Origin: CAWJMF01 sp963843945
GTDB taxonomy: Bacteria; Vulcanimicrobiota; Vulcanimicrobiia; Vulcanimicrobiales; Vulcanimicrobiaceae
Assembly (NCBI GenBank): GCA_963843945.1
Contig: CAWJMF010000005.1
Location: 1 to 64,000 of the forward strand
Length of the DNA: 64,000 nt
Direction of reading: 5' to 3'
This document shows, in pieces, positions 24,595-33,502 of the stretch. Under the pieces are notes generated by a model. The model was not told the origin of the DNA and did no database searches. It worked only from the letters and a program-made list of their open reading frames with translations. How positions within the stretch are numbered: the stretch's first letter is position 1; every line of letters begins with the position of its first letter. A program made the position numbers and the translations under genes.

Positions 24595-25803
24595 TTAACC
24601 GTTTGGCGCGACTTCCTGCCGTTCCAACACCCCAAGTTCGCGGCCGACCTTCTCGAAGGCAGCCAGCGCCCGCTCGAGTTGGGGGCGCTCGAGGGCAGCG
24701 CTCATCTGGACGCGGATGCGGGCAGCGCCCTCCGCCACGACCGGGAAGCCGAAGCCCGTCACAAAAATGCCCTCGCGCAGGAGTCGCTCGCTCATCGCGA
24801 TCGCGAAAGCCGTGTCGCCGACGATGATCGGTACAATAGCGCTTGGACCGTCCAGCGGCTTGAATCCCAGCCCGGCGAGCCCGGCGCGAAAGAACGCGGT
24901 ATTCTCGCGCAGGCGCGCCACGAGTTCCGGACGCGATTCCAAGAGCTCGATCGAACGCAGCGCGCTCGCCGCCACCGTCGCGGGAAGGGCGTTGGAAAAA
25001 AGTTGCGTCCGCGAACGCTGGATCAACATGTCGACCAGGGCGTGACTGCCGGCGACGAACCCGCCGGCAGCGCCGCCCAACGCCTTGCCCAGCGTCCCCG
25101 TAATGATGTCCACCTTACCGGTCAGGCCGAAGTGCTCGATCGTTCCGCGCCCGCTCGCACCCATGACGCCGGTCCCATGGCTGTCGTCGACGACCGTTAC
25201 GGCACCGTACTTTTCGGCCAACGCGACGATCTCGGGCAACTTGGCAAGACTGCCTTCCATCGAGAAAACACCGTCGGTGACGATGAAGGCGGTCCCCTCC
25301 GCCTCCCGTAACCGGGCTTCGAGATCGGCCATGTCGCTGTGCTTGTAGCGCGCGCGCTTGGCAGCGGCGAGCCGGCAACCGTCGATGATCGAAGCATGGT
25401 TGAGCTCGTCGGAGATCAGCGTGTTCGCGGCGGTGCCGATGACCGGCAGCACGCCTTCGTTCGCCGTCCAGCACGACACGTAGGTGAGCGCCGCTTCGGT
25501 TCCCAAGAAGCTCGCGATCTTCGCTTCGAGCGTGCGGTGGATGTCGAAGGTACCGCAAATGAAGCGGACCGAGGCGGTCCCCGCGCCGTATTTTTTCAGC
25601 CCGGCGATGCCGGCTTCGACGACTTCGGGATCGTCGGCCATGCCGAGGTAGTTGTTGCTGGAGAGAACGATGACGTCGCCGGCTTCTTCCATGTGCGTTT
25701 CGGCTGCCATCGGCGCGGTCAGATGGCGCAGCTTCTTGTAGGTTCCCGCCGCCTTGAGACGCTCGAGTTCTTCGTTCAAACCGTTTTCAAAGGTTCGGTT
25801 CAC
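24595..25803 (-). CDS. kbl: Glycine C-acetyltransferase (2-amino-3-oxobutyrate CoA ligase)
   Basis: A 402-aa PLP enzyme of the alpha-oxoamine synthase family that cleaves 2-amino-3-oxobutyrate with CoA into glycine and acetyl-CoA. Visible motifs are SSNNYLGMADDP, CGTFDIHRTLE, SDELNHASIIDGCRL, TDGVFSMEGS, VVDDSHGTG and the PLP-lysine segment TGTLGKALGG. The GTG at 25803 starts 1 nt after the tdh stop, so both are co-translated. Alternative family members (8-amino-7-oxononanoate synthase, serine palmitoyltransferase) are less likely given the tdh neighbour. Confidence 0.95.
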   Translation of the reverse strand: MNRTFENGLNEELERLKAAGTYKKLRHLTAPMAAETHMEEAGDVIVLSSNNYLGMADDPEVVEAGIAGLKKYGAGTASVRFICGTFDIHRTLEAKIASFLGTEAALTYVSCWTANEGVLPVIGTAANTLISDELNHASIIDGCRLAAAKRARYKHSDMADLEARLREAEGTAFIVTDGVFSMEGSLAKLPEIVALAEKYGAVTVVDDSHGTGVMGASGRGTIEHFGLTGKVDIITGTLGKALGGAAGGFVAGSHALVDMLIQRSRTQLFSNALPATVAASALRSIELLESRPELVARLRENTAFFRAGLAGLGFKPLDGPSAIVPIIVGDTAFAIAMSERLLREGIFVTGFGFPVVAEGAARIRVQMSAALERPQLERALAAFEKVGRELGVLERQEVAPNG

Positions 25804-25804
25804 G

Positions 25805-26842
25805 CTAGGCTCCCTCCACGTCGAAAACGATCTTCGCCGCTTTGCCCGAGCGCATGAGTTCGAACCCTTCGGCATATTGCTCGAGCGGAAGCCGGTGAGT
25901 GATGATGGGACGCAAATCAACTCGCCCGCTCTTGACGAGCGCCTGCGTTTGGTACCACGTTTCGAACATCTTGCGCCCGTTGATGCCGAGGACCGTGAGA
26001 CCCTTGAAGATGATGCGCTCGGCCAGGTTGATCTTGACGTCGTCGGGCGGAATCCCCAGCAGAGCGGCGCGCCCGCCGTTGCGCAACATGTGCAGCCCGT
26101 CGTCGATGGCCGAGGCGCTGCCCGACATCTCGAGCAGCACGTCGGCGCCGTCGCCCCCGGTCCGCCGCACGATCTCGTCGATCAAGTTGGGGTCGTTCGC
26201 GTCGAAGACGGCATCGGCGCCGACGCGTTCCGCCAGGGCGAGCTTCTCCGGATTAACGTCGACGGCGAACACCAAGGCCGCGCCCGCCGCGCGCGCGACC
26301 GGAATGGCCATCAGCCCGATCGAGCCGACGCCGGTGATCACGACGCTCTTCGCACTCACGCCGGCGGCCATTACGGTGTGCACCGCGTTTCCGAGCGGAT
26401 CGAAAATCGCGCCGAACTCGTCGGGGATCTCTGGATCCAGGGGCCATACGTTGACCGCCGGCACGCGGATGTAGTCCGCGAAGGCACCGTCGCAATCGAC
26501 GCCGATGATCTGCACGCGTTCGCAAATGTGCGCTTCGCCGGTTCGGCAGAGCAAACACCCGCCGCACGAGATGTGCCCTTCCGCCGAGACGCGCTGGCCC
26601 GGTTCGATGCCGCGCACGGCCTCACCGACGGCGGCGACCGTCCCCATGAACTCGTGGCCGACGGTGAGCGGCGGGTGGATGCGGCGCTTCGCCCACGCGT
26701 CCCAGCCGAAGATGTGGCCGTCGGTTCCGCAGATGCCGGCTTTGCGCACGCGAATGATGACATCCGTCGGGCTGGGCAAGGGAACGGGCAAGTCGCGCAG
26801 ATCGAGCCCCGGTGCGGTCGTCTCTTTGCGAAGGGCCGTCAT
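25805..26842 (-). CDS. tdh: L-threonine 3-dehydrogenase, zinc type
   Basis: A 345-aa medium-chain dehydrogenase oxidising L-threonine to 2-amino-3-oxobutyrate with NAD. The catalytic zinc motif ICGTD and GHEFMGTVAAVG, the structural zinc cysteines (SCGGCLLCRTGEAHIC), and the Rossmann motif GVGSIGLMAIPVA are present. The kbl gene directly downstream completes the threonine-to-glycine pathway. I chose the ATG at 26842 by family alignment (MTALRKE); an ATG at 26893 is also open. Confidence 0.93.
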   Translation of the reverse strand: MTALRKETTAPGLDLRDLPVPLPSPTDVIIRVRKAGICGTDGHIFGWDAWAKRRIHPPLTVGHEFMGTVAAVGEAVRGIEPGQRVSAEGHISCGGCLLCRTGEAHICERVQIIGVDCDGAFADYIRVPAVNVWPLDPEIPDEFGAIFDPLGNAVHTVMAAGVSAKSVVITGVGSIGLMAIPVARAAGAALVFAVDVNPEKLALAERVGADAVFDANDPNLIDEIVRRTGGDGADVLLEMSGSASAIDDGLHMLRNGGRAALLGIPPDDVKINLAERIIFKGLTVLGINGRKMFETWYQTQALVKSGRVDLRPIITHRLPLEQYAEGFELMRSGKAAKIVFDVEGA

Positions 26843-26903
26843 GCGTTCGGGGAGAGTGCGACCCCAGGGCGGCCTCAGCGGCTCGATCAGCATTTCGCTG
26901 CAA

Positions 26904-26918
26904 TTCTCAATTGGAGAA
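26904..26918. promoter_or_regulatory. Inverted repeat upstream of tdh
   Basis: TTCTC-N5-GAGAA, a perfect 5-5-5 inverted repeat read on the minus strand, lies between the ArsR-family gene and tdh. It could be an operator for tdh-kbl. The regulator is unknown. Confidence 0.35.
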
Positions 26919-26921
26919 CCG

Positions 26922-27326
26922 CTACTCCTCGGTGATCCTCGCGGAACGGCGCCTCCCTGCCGACGATCTGCCGGGCGTAGGCCCACTGCCGATTGCGGAA
27001 TCGCAGTCTTGCCGGGTCTTGTAGGCGCCGGGGCGCTCGAGACGTTCCAGAAACAGCGCGACCGGCTCGAACTTTTCGGAAACCAGCCGGTAATAGATCC
27101 ATCGTCCGGCCTTGCGGTCGCGCACGAGGCCGCTTCTGCGGAGCGCCCCAAGGTGATGTGAGAGCAGTGGCTGCGAGGCCCCGATGGCCTCGACCAAGTC
27201 GCAGACACAGCACTCGCCGCGTGAGAGCAGCAGCAGGATTTCGAGCCGGATCGGATCGCTCAAGAGGCGCATCAGCGGAGCGAGCTCGGCGACCCGCACG
27301 GGTCTCGAACGGCGTTCGGCGATCAT
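26922..27326 (-). CDS. ArsR/SmtB family metalloregulator
   Basis: A 134-aa winged-helix repressor. The metal-binding helix carries ECCVCDL near residue 38-44, the As/Sb-type ELCVCDL motif, followed by the recognition helix QPLLSHHLGALRRSGLV and the wing GRWIYYRL. The C-terminal tail (after residue 100) is Arg/Ser-rich and may be non-homologous. It is divergent from the mobB-aioBA operon with which it shares a promoter region, so it is the best candidate for arsenite-responsive control of aioBA. It also lies directly upstream of tdh-kbl on the same strand. Confidence 0.92.
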   Translation of the reverse strand: MIAERRSRPVRVAELAPLMRLLSDPIRLEILLLLSRGECCVCDLVEAIGASQPLLSHHLGALRRSGLVRDRKAGRWIYYRLVSEKFEPVALFLERLERPGAYKTRQDCDSAIGSGPTPGRSSAGRRRSARITEE

Positions 27327-27369
27327 GCTAGGGCCCGTGCCGGACCGGTGGGGCTTGAAGGAAGACGCA

Positions 27370-27409
27370 TTAAGGGTGTCTTAAACGCATAAAGCAACGT
27401 AGATATAAT
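27370..27409 (+). promoter_or_regulatory. Promoter and putative ArsR operator of the mobB-aioBA operon
   Basis: A consensus -10 TATAAT (27404-27409) lies 17 bp from a -35-like TTAAAC (27381-27386). An inverted repeat TTAAG-GGTGT-CTTAA (27370-27384) overlaps the -35, a good position for ArsR repression. The direct repeats ACGCATTAAG and ACGCATAAAG flank it. Confidence 0.65.
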
Positions 27410-27433
27410 AGAACGCGAAAGAGCCTTTTTGCC

Positions 27434-27922
27434 ATGAAGATCCTCGTGGTCGGCGGAAGTGCTTCGAACGTCGGCAAGACCACGCTCGCCGAGTTCGTTA
27501 TTGCCCGGGAAAAAGCGCTCGGCCCAACCGTCGCGATCAAGGTGAGCGTTAGGAATACGCCTTGCGAACTGACCGTTCGCGTTCTGCACGACCCCGCGCA
27601 TACGCAGCGTCGCCGGGATTCGGCGCGTCTTATCGCGGCGGGTGCGAAAGCGGTCGTCTGGGTGACGGTTCACCGGCCCAACGTGCGCCGTGGTTTGGCG
27701 AATGCTTTGCTGGCGGTGCGTTCGATGCGCGCTGCAAGCGTCGTCATCGAATCGACCTCGGCCGGCATCGAGCTGATGCGAATCAACGAGTCTTACTTCG
27801 TCGCCGGCGAAGGCGAGTGGAAACCATGGGCCGAGCGTCACCGGGCTCGCGCCGACCTTGTCCTCACAACTCGTGACGTACTCGATTTGATTGGTGCTCC
27901 ACTCGCGGGCGTGGCGCATTGA
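27434..27922 (+). CDS. MobB-like P-loop protein
   Basis: A 162-aa protein with an N-terminal P-loop (GGSASNVGKTTLAEF), a VVIESTS strand in the Walker-B position, and a TTRDV segment near the end. This matches molybdopterin-guanine-dinucleotide biosynthesis protein MobB and related small GTP-binders. It starts the aioBA transcript, and arsenite oxidase needs bis-MGD, so a cofactor-supply role fits well. No MobA domain is present. Confidence 0.7.
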   Translation: MKILVVGGSASNVGKTTLAEFVIAREKALGPTVAIKVSVRNTPCELTVRVLHDPAHTQRRRDSARLIAAGAKAVVWVTVHRPNVRRGLANALLAVRSMRAASVVIESTSAGIELMRINESYFVAGEGEWKPWAERHRARADLVLTTRDVLDLIGAPLAGVAH

Positions 27923-28015
27923 TTCTCCATATGCGGATCGATCGCTTGCGACCTTCCGCCGCACGTTCCCCGTTGCCCCTCGAATTCACCACCCCACGAT
28001 TGGTTGGAGGTTAGC

Positions 28016-28507
28016 ATGCCGGTATCGCGTCGCCGTTTTCTTCGCATAACATCGACCACCGCCGCGGCCGCAGGAGTGACGGCTGCGGTCGGCGCTGAAC
28101 GGGCAGAGTCCGCGACACCCCGCGTGGTCGTCGGAAAAGCCAGCGCCTTCGCGGTCGGCAAACCGATCGCGTTTAATTATCCCGATCGAGGCTCGCCTTC
28201 GGTCGCGATACGCATGTCCGCACCGCCCGAAGGCGGCGTCGGGCCCCACGGCGACATCGTCGCCTATAGCAGGATCTGCGTCCACAAAGGATGCCCGGTA
28301 AACTACGATGCGAGCCGGGAAATCTTCGTCTGCCCCTGCCACTACAGCGTCTACGATGCGAGCAAGACGGGAGAAGTCATCGTCGGACACGCGACGACGA
28401 GCCTCCCTCGGATAACGCTAGAGTACGATCGAGCGACCGGAGAGATTGTCGCGACCGGCGTCGATGGGCTTCTGTACGGTCGATTCAACGACGCGAAATT
28501 GAGTTAA
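28016..28507 (+). CDS. aioB: Arsenite oxidase small subunit, Rieske protein
   Basis: A 163-aa Rieske subunit. A twin-arginine signal (SRRRFLRI) occupies the first residues, so the folded heterodimer is exported by Tat. The Rieske boxes are CVHKGC near residue 92 and CPCHYS near residue 110; both disulfide cysteines are kept. A GGAGG site precedes the ATG at 28016. It carries electrons from the molybdenum subunit to a periplasmic acceptor such as a cytochrome c or azurin, neither of which is encoded nearby. Confidence 0.93.
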   Translation: MPVSRRRFLRITSTTAAAAGVTAAVGAERAESATPRVVVGKASAFAVGKPIAFNYPDRGSPSVAIRMSAPPEGGVGPHGDIVAYSRICVHKGCPVNYDASREIFVCPCHYSVYDASKTGEVIVGHATTSLPRITLEYDRATGEIVATGVDGLLYGRFNDAKLS

Positions 28508-28518
28508 GGAGAGCAACG

Positions 28519-31056
28519 ATGGCAAAACCTCCGGTCTCGATTCCTATCCCGCCCGCCAACGCTGAGAAATTCCAGACGTGCTGTAAATATTGCATCGTCG
28601 CTTGTGGATACCACGTCTATAAATGGCCGGTCGGCAAAAACGGCGGAACCTCGCCGAGCCAAAACGCCTTCGGGGCCGACCTTACGAAGGGCAACTACGC
28701 AAATTGGATCAGTCCGACGCAATCGGCCGTCATCAAAGATAAGGACGGCGCTTCGTATAACATCGCCATCGTCCCCGACAGCCAGTGCGTCGTCAATAAT
28801 GGACTCTACTCGGTTCGCGGCGGCACGCTCGGCATGTCGGTCTACAGCGAGCAGCTTCTGACGCGCGATCGCCTGAAGCACCCCCTCGTCGTACAACACG
28901 GTCAGCAAGAGGCGTCGTGGGACGACTCCGTCGCGCTCGTCGCAGGCGTGACGAAGGCTCTTCTCGATAAGGACGGCCCGGATGCGATCGGCGTCAAGTT
29001 TGCCGATCACGGCGGCGAAGGCGGCGGGTACGAGTTCACTTGGGCAACCGGTAAATTTTTCTATCAAAGCATCCAGACGACGATGGCGACGGTCCACAAC
29101 CGGCCAACCGTGTTCGGCGAGCCCATGGCGTCGCGCGACATGGGAATACCGGAACTCAATATCGCGTACGCGGACGGAGAAATCGCCGACACGATCGTCA
29201 TCTTCGGAGCCAATCCCTACTCAGATCAGACGAACTACTATTTCAATCATATGATCCCGAACTTACAAGGCTCGACGTCAGCGGCAAAAAAGGCCGCTTA
29301 CCCGAACAAGCCCGGCGCGAAGGGCCGCATGATCGTGATCGATCCCCGGGAGACGATCACGGTCGTTTCGGCGCGTGCGGCGGCCGGCGATGAGAACGTT
29401 CTGCATCTGCAGGTCACTCCGGGAACCGACGTTACGCTGATGAACGCGCTAGGCCGCGTGATTCTCGAACGTGGCTGGCAAGACGATGCGTTCATCAGAG
29501 ACCACGTCGAAACGGATACGTACGCTCCCTACAAGGCTAACGTCGGGATGGGCCACGCCCTGCGTGACGTCCTCGCCGACGCGGAGCGCATTACGAGCGT
29601 GCCCGCCGCGCAGATCGAGAAGGCCGCAGCGTGGATTGCCGAGCCCGCGGGGGGTCATCGCCCTGCGACCTTGTTTCACTACGAGAAAGGCGCGATCTGG
29701 AGCATTAAAAACTATTCGGTCATCGCTTCCTACGTCGACCTCGCGGTTTTGACCGGGAATCTCGGGAAGCCCGGCACCGGTTGCGCGCGCTTAGGCGGAC
29801 ATCAAGAAGGCTACGTCCGGCCCGACTACCCCGGGAAACGCCCCGGAGTATACGTCGAAAAGTTGCTCGCCGAAGGAAAAGGTCCCAAGCTTTGGTGGAC
29901 GATTGCGTGCAACCCCGTCCAAACCGCACCCGATGCCTCGAGCGTGCTCAAATACATGACCGAGCGGGGCGCAAAAGTTACCGCGGCTCTCGATCAGGGC
30001 GGGACGGTCGACGAGCGGGTTAAGCGCGTCGTCGACGCAGTCAACGATGGCGGTCTTTTCATCGTTTCGGCTGACATCTTTCCAACGGAGACGACTAAGC
30101 ACGCGCACGTCGTGTTCCCCGCCGCGACGCAGTTCGAACTGAATATGACCTCGATTAACGGGGAGCGCCGCCTGCGACTCTACCAGAAATTCATGGATCC
30201 CCCGGGCGAGGCCAAGCCCGACTGGGAGATCATGGCCCTGGTCGCTCGCAAACTTAAAGCCCTGTACCAGACCGCCGGAAACGCCCAAATGGCGTCGCGT
30301 TTCGATGGTTACGACTGGCAAAACGATTCCGACGTCTTCAACGACGCCGCGATTGCCAGCGCGAAGTCGCGCGGCGGAACCGGCCTCGTCGGGCTGCCGG
30401 CGAACTCGAAGCAAACCTTCGACCCCGAGGATATCTCGTTTGCCGACCACGCCTACATCCTCAAACTCGGCAATAACGGCGTTCAGGTTCCGATCAACGT
30501 GGTCGACGGCAAGCGCAGCGGCACCACGCGACTCTTCGCCGACGGCAAGTTCGCGCGCCCGAGCGGAAAGACGATGTTCATACCGGCGAAGCAACCGGAA
30601 ACGCCGCCCGAGATCGCTTCCCAAAAAGCCAAGTACAAGTACTTGATCAATAACGGGCGCTTCAACAACATGTGGCAAACCGGCTACGAGACTTGGCGCG
30701 TCGCAGACGTCGCCGAGCGGTGGGGCGACCGCCAAGGCTCGTTCCTAGAACTCAATCAGGCAGACGCAACCGAACTCGGGGTCTCGAGCGGCGACATCGT
30801 GCGCGTCCATAACGACTATGGCACGATTACGACCGTTGCGTATATCTCGAAAGCCGTCAAGCCGAAGCAGCCCTTCCTCTTGTTCGCGCAACCGAATCGC
30901 TCGCAAGCGGGCTTCGTGGTCACACCGAGCATCGATCCCGAGACGAACATCCCGAGCTACAAGCTGACCTACGCGGACATCACGCGCGTCTCGGGCAAGC
31001 CCTCGTCGCTCGCCGACGTTAGCTTTAAGGACCTGGAAGTCGCCTTCAAGGCTTAG
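28519..31056 (+). CDS. aioA: Arsenite oxidase large subunit
   Basis: An 845-aa DMSO-reductase-family molybdoenzyme oxidising arsenite to arsenate. The [3Fe-4S] motif is C22-x2-C25-x3-C29 (CKYCIVACGY). At the fourth-ligand position there is Ser98 in LYSVRGG, as expected for AioA rather than a four-Cys enzyme. Further hallmarks are FGANPYSDQTNYYFNH, VIDPRETITV and HYEKGAIWSIKNY. AAGGAG lies 8 nt before the ATG. It follows aioB by 11 nt. Length and motifs separate it from ArrA and from idrA-type iodate reductase, although IdrA is a close relative. Confidence 0.94.
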   Translation: MAKPPVSIPIPPANAEKFQTCCKYCIVACGYHVYKWPVGKNGGTSPSQNAFGADLTKGNYANWISPTQSAVIKDKDGASYNIAIVPDSQCVVNNGLYSVRGGTLGMSVYSEQLLTRDRLKHPLVVQHGQQEASWDDSVALVAGVTKALLDKDGPDAIGVKFADHGGEGGGYEFTWATGKFFYQSIQTTMATVHNRPTVFGEPMASRDMGIPELNIAYADGEIADTIVIFGANPYSDQTNYYFNHMIPNLQGSTSAAKKAAYPNKPGAKGRMIVIDPRETITVVSARAAAGDENVLHLQVTPGTDVTLMNALGRVILERGWQDDAFIRDHVETDTYAPYKANVGMGHALRDVLADAERITSVPAAQIEKAAAWIAEPAGGHRPATLFHYEKGAIWSIKNYSVIASYVDLAVLTGNLGKPGTGCARLGGHQEGYVRPDYPGKRPGVYVEKLLAEGKGPKLWWTIACNPVQTAPDASSVLKYMTERGAKVTAALDQGGTVDERVKRVVDAVNDGGLFIVSADIFPTETTKHAHVVFPAATQFELNMTSINGERRLRLYQKFMDPPGEAKPDWEIMALVARKLKALYQTAGNAQMASRFDGYDWQNDSDVFNDAAIASAKSRGGTGLVGLPANSKQTFDPEDISFADHAYILKLGNNGVQVPINVVDGKRSGTTRLFADGKFARPSGKTMFIPAKQPETPPEIASQKAKYKYLINNGRFNNMWQTGYETWRVADVAERWGDRQGSFLELNQADATELGVSSGDIVRVHNDYGTITTVAYISKAVKPKQPFLLFAQPNRSQAGFVVTPSIDPETNIPSYKLTYADITRVSGKPSSLADVSFKDLEVAFKA

Positions 31057-31074
31057 CCCGAATTCTTCGGCGTT

Positions 31075-31109
31075 GCGCGCCGCGCTAATCGGGAATAAGC
31101 GCGGCGCGC
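31075..31109. terminator. Strong hairpin after aioA
   Basis: A perfect 12-bp GC-rich stem (GCGCGCCGCGCT/AGCGCGGCGCGC) with an 11-nt loop lies 18 nt after the aioA stop. It sits before a convergent gene and likely terminates the aio transcript, though no U-tract follows. Confidence 0.7.
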
Positions 31110-31175
31110 CTTCGCCGTGTCTCGGGCTCGCCGTGCGTGCGCCGTCCTAGCAGCCCTCGCGGCGACGGGATCCGC

Positions 31176-31637
31176 CTACCGGCGAATGAGGAATACCGCG
31201 GCGATCAGAAACGAAACGCCGAGGATTTTGTACGCGTCGATGGGTCTCGGCGTGACGCCGAATAGACCGAACTGGTCGAAGATAAGCGCCGCGAGCAATT
31301 GTCCGGCAACGATTATGACAAAGACCTGGCCGGACCCCAGGCGCGGTATCAACCAAATCGCCAGAAGCAGGTAAACGAGACCGTAAGCTCCGCCGGTCCA
31401 GAGCAACGCACCGCTGCCCGCGGCGCGGCCATCAAAGATATTAAACGACTCGCGCCGGAGCGCCAGAAGCATCGCACAGCAAAGCGTCCCTCCAACGTAA
31501 CTGACCAGACCGGCGCGCAAGGGCGACTGAAGCACGGCGCGTAGTTGCGCGTTAACGAGCGCCTGAAACGTCAAGTTCGCGCCGGCGAAGAGGCCTAGCG
31601 CGACGAGAACCGTGTATTTGAGATTGGCGTCGTTCAA
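31176..31637 (-). CDS. DMT superfamily YdcZ-type membrane protein
   Basis: A 153-aa protein with about five hydrophobic helices (YTVLVALGLFAGANLTFQAL; LLWTGGAYGLVYLLLAIWLI; VFVIIVAGQLLAALIFDQFG). It matches the DMT_YdcZ family of half-size transporters that work as pairs or dimers. The start appears to be TTG at 31637. The substrate is unknown. It is divergent from the second arsR gene and may belong to the arsenic region only by position. Confidence 0.82.
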   Translation of the reverse strand: MNDANLKYTVLVALGLFAGANLTFQALVNAQLRAVLQSPLRAGLVSYVGGTLCCAMLLALRRESFNIFDGRAAGSGALLWTGGAYGLVYLLLAIWLIPRLGSGQVFVIIVAGQLLAALIFDQFGLFGVTPRPIDAYKILGVSFLIAAVFLIRR

Positions 31638-31758
31638 CTTGCGGCGGCCCCCTTCGAGACGCTAATGGCGATGTCGCGCTCGGTTCGGCTCCGCGCGCCT
31701 CGACGCGATCGAGGCGGGTTTCGAACTCCGTCGCGAGCCGTGCTTAAGAGTCGGTTTA

Positions 31759-31787
31759 TTGACATCCTTCAATATAGGACTCAATAT
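31759..31787 (+). promoter_or_regulatory. Promoter of second arsR gene
   Basis: A consensus -35 TTGACA (31759-31764) lies 17 bp before CAATAT (31782-31787). Two TCAATAT direct repeats (31769-31775 and 31781-31787) lie in the promoter, a candidate operator. Only 6 nt separate the -10 and the ATG at 31794, so the transcript may be leaderless. Confidence 0.55.
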
Positions 31788-31793
31788 GGATAC

Positions 31794-32129
31794 ATGGCGA
31801 TTCCACGTTGCGAGGCACCCGAAGTTTCCGTCGACAAGCGCGACTATACGAAGGAAGCGGCCCTTCTCAAGGCTCTCGCGGACCCTACCCGATTGTCTAT
31901 CGTCTCCACGTTAGCCAAAGCGAAGGGCGAGGTCTGCGTCTGCGACTTCACCGACGCATTGCCGATGAATCAGAGCTCGGTTTCGCATCACCTCAAGATT
32001 CTTCGCGACGCCGACGTCGTCAGGAGCGTTAGGCGAGGAACGTGGGTACACTACTCGCTCAGCCCGGGACTCCGCCGCAGGCTGAGCGGTCTGCTTAGCG
32101 TGGTGCTCCAAGAGAAGGCGGCCGCGTGA
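31794..32129 (+). CDS. ArsR family regulator
   Basis: A 111-aa winged-helix repressor: LLKALADPTRLSIVSTL, the metal site GEVCVCDF, recognition helix NQSSVSHHLKILRDADVV, and the wing RRGTWVHYSL. The ATG at 31794 is chosen because it follows the promoter directly and gives a normal ArsR length; the frame is open further upstream but without family similarity. It is convergent with the aquaporin-ArsI-ArsR operon and is closely similar to the regulator of that operon. Confidence 0.92.
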   Translation: MAIPRCEAPEVSVDKRDYTKEAALLKALADPTRLSIVSTLAKAKGEVCVCDFTDALPMNQSSVSHHLKILRDADVVRSVRRGTWVHYSLSPGLRRRLSGLLSVVLQEKAAA

Positions 32130-32224
32130 TTTTCGGAACCCCCCGCCCAAATGGCAGCTCAGACCTGGCTCGGCGAACTCCGTGGAGGCCGTGAACCGGC
32201 ATACGGAGCGAACGCGGGCCGGGA

Positions 32225-32968
32225 TCACGAACGAGCGTTGAGCACCGACTCCTGTGGAGAATTGCCCGCGTCGCGGAACGAAGGATGTGGCGAAACGACG
32301 GCCTCGGCGGCGCGCAGCGGTGTCGGGCTGAACCAGGCAAAGAGTGCGGTAGCTGCGACGGCTCCGGCGAGCTGCATGACGATAAATGGGGCGACGTCGC
32401 TCGGCCGTATCCCCGCAAAGGTATCGCTGAGCGATCGGGCGATCGTAACGGCAGGGTTCGCAAAAGACGTCGATGAGGTAAACCAATACGCGCCGACGAT
32501 GTAGGCCGCGACCGCGAACGGCGTCGCGCTGGGCCTGGATCGCACGCAACCCCAAATGACCGCCAAGAGTCCGAACGTGGCGACGAACTCCGCGAACCAC
32601 AGCGGTGCGCCGGTTCGTATGCGCTGCGACGCTGAGAAGAGCGGCAGACCGAACATGAGGTTGGCGACGCCGACGCCCGCGATCGCGCCAAGGACCTGCG
32701 CTACGATGTAGCCCGGCACGCTGCGCCACGGGATGCCTCGCTGCCAGGCGTCGGCTATCGTTACCGCGGGATTCAAGTGGGCTCCCGAGATAGGTCCGAA
32801 GGCGAGAATTATTGCGACCAGCGCGCCACCCGTCGCTAACGCATTCGCGAGCAACGCGATGGCAACGTTTCCGCCGGCGAGCCGCTGCGCCATAATACCG
32901 GAGCCGACGATGGCCGTGAGTAGCAATGCCGTACCGACGAACTCCGCGACGACGGGACGAAAGGTCAT
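32225..32968 (-). CDS. MIP family aquaglyceroporin, likely arsenite channel (AqpS-like)
   Basis: A 247-aa protein with six helices and the two NPA boxes GAHLNPAVT and SFANPAVT. Its place after arsR and arsI matches ars operons in which an aquaglyceroporin (AqpS) lets arsenite or methylarsenicals cross the membrane. No ArsB or Acr3 efflux pump is present in the window, so the channel may be the exit route together with metabolic conversion. Water or polyol transport cannot be excluded. Confidence 0.88.
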   Translation of the reverse strand: MTFRPVVAEFVGTALLLTAIVGSGIMAQRLAGGNVAIALLANALATGGALVAIILAFGPISGAHLNPAVTIADAWQRGIPWRSVPGYIVAQVLGAIAGVGVANLMFGLPLFSASQRIRTGAPLWFAEFVATFGLLAVIWGCVRSRPSATPFAVAAYIVGAYWFTSSTSFANPAVTIARSLSDTFAGIRPSDVAPFIVMQLAGAVAATALFAWFSPTPLRAAEAVVSPHPSFRDAGNSPQESVLNARS

Positions 32969-33049
32969 CGTTGCGGCGAAAGCCGCGCGCAGGGTCCGCC
33001 GGCGCGCCTTACGAGAAGGCGATCTACCGTCAGGAACAAAAACCGCGGC

Positions 33050-33502
33050 TCACGTTGGAGCGGTCTCGCAGCATGCCGCCGAGGCCGACGCCAAGGCCGC
33101 ATCGGTCCGGCAGCACGTCGTCTCGTCGTCCCGCTCTTCGCTCTCAGCGATGACGTAGTACGTTTCCCAGCGACGCCCGTCCGGGTCGGTAGCCCAAACC
33201 TTATTCTGCACCGCGTAACAGCACGTTTCGTCCGTCTCGACGTCGACCGGATATCCGGCTTGCCGGAGCCGCGCGATGGCTGAATCGACCTCTTCGGGGC
33301 TTTCGACCACGACGCCGTAGTGCGCACCGTCGCGGATGCTAACCTGCGGATCGAGGTCGAGCGCCAGCTCGAGGCCCGGCTCCTCAACGAGGAAAAGCGC
33401 GTAGTCGCTATAGTGTTTGGCCGGCTCGGCCAAGAGCAGCGTTCGATAAAACGCCACACTGGCGTCGAGGTCGCGCGTCGCGAGGTTGAGATGCATCTTC
33501 AT
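33050..33502 (-). CDS. arsI: ArsI/CadI family dioxygenase, C-As lyase
   Basis: A 150-aa vicinal oxygen chelate protein starting MKMHLNLATRDLDASVAFY. The vicinal cysteine pair in ETCCYAVQNKVW is the substrate-binding site known from ArsI, and a Glu in WETYYV is the last Fe(II) ligand. The Cys-rich tail (TTCCRTD, SAACCETAPT) is common in the family. ArsI breaks the carbon-arsenic bond of methylarsenite. The ATG at 33502 overlaps the arsR stop by 4 nt. Confidence 0.9.
   Translation of the reverse strand: MKMHLNLATRDLDASVAFYRTLLLAEPAKHYSDYALFLVEEPGLELALDLDPQVSIRDGAHYGVVVESPEEVDSAIARLRQAGYPVDVETDETCCYAVQNKVWATDPDGRRWETYYVIAESEERDDETTCCRTDAALASASAACCETAPT

Noticed and set aside
25754..26935. 393-codon frame antisense to tdh-kbl
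   Set aside because: The minus strand has clear Tdh and Kbl motifs; the antisense frame shows no family signature.
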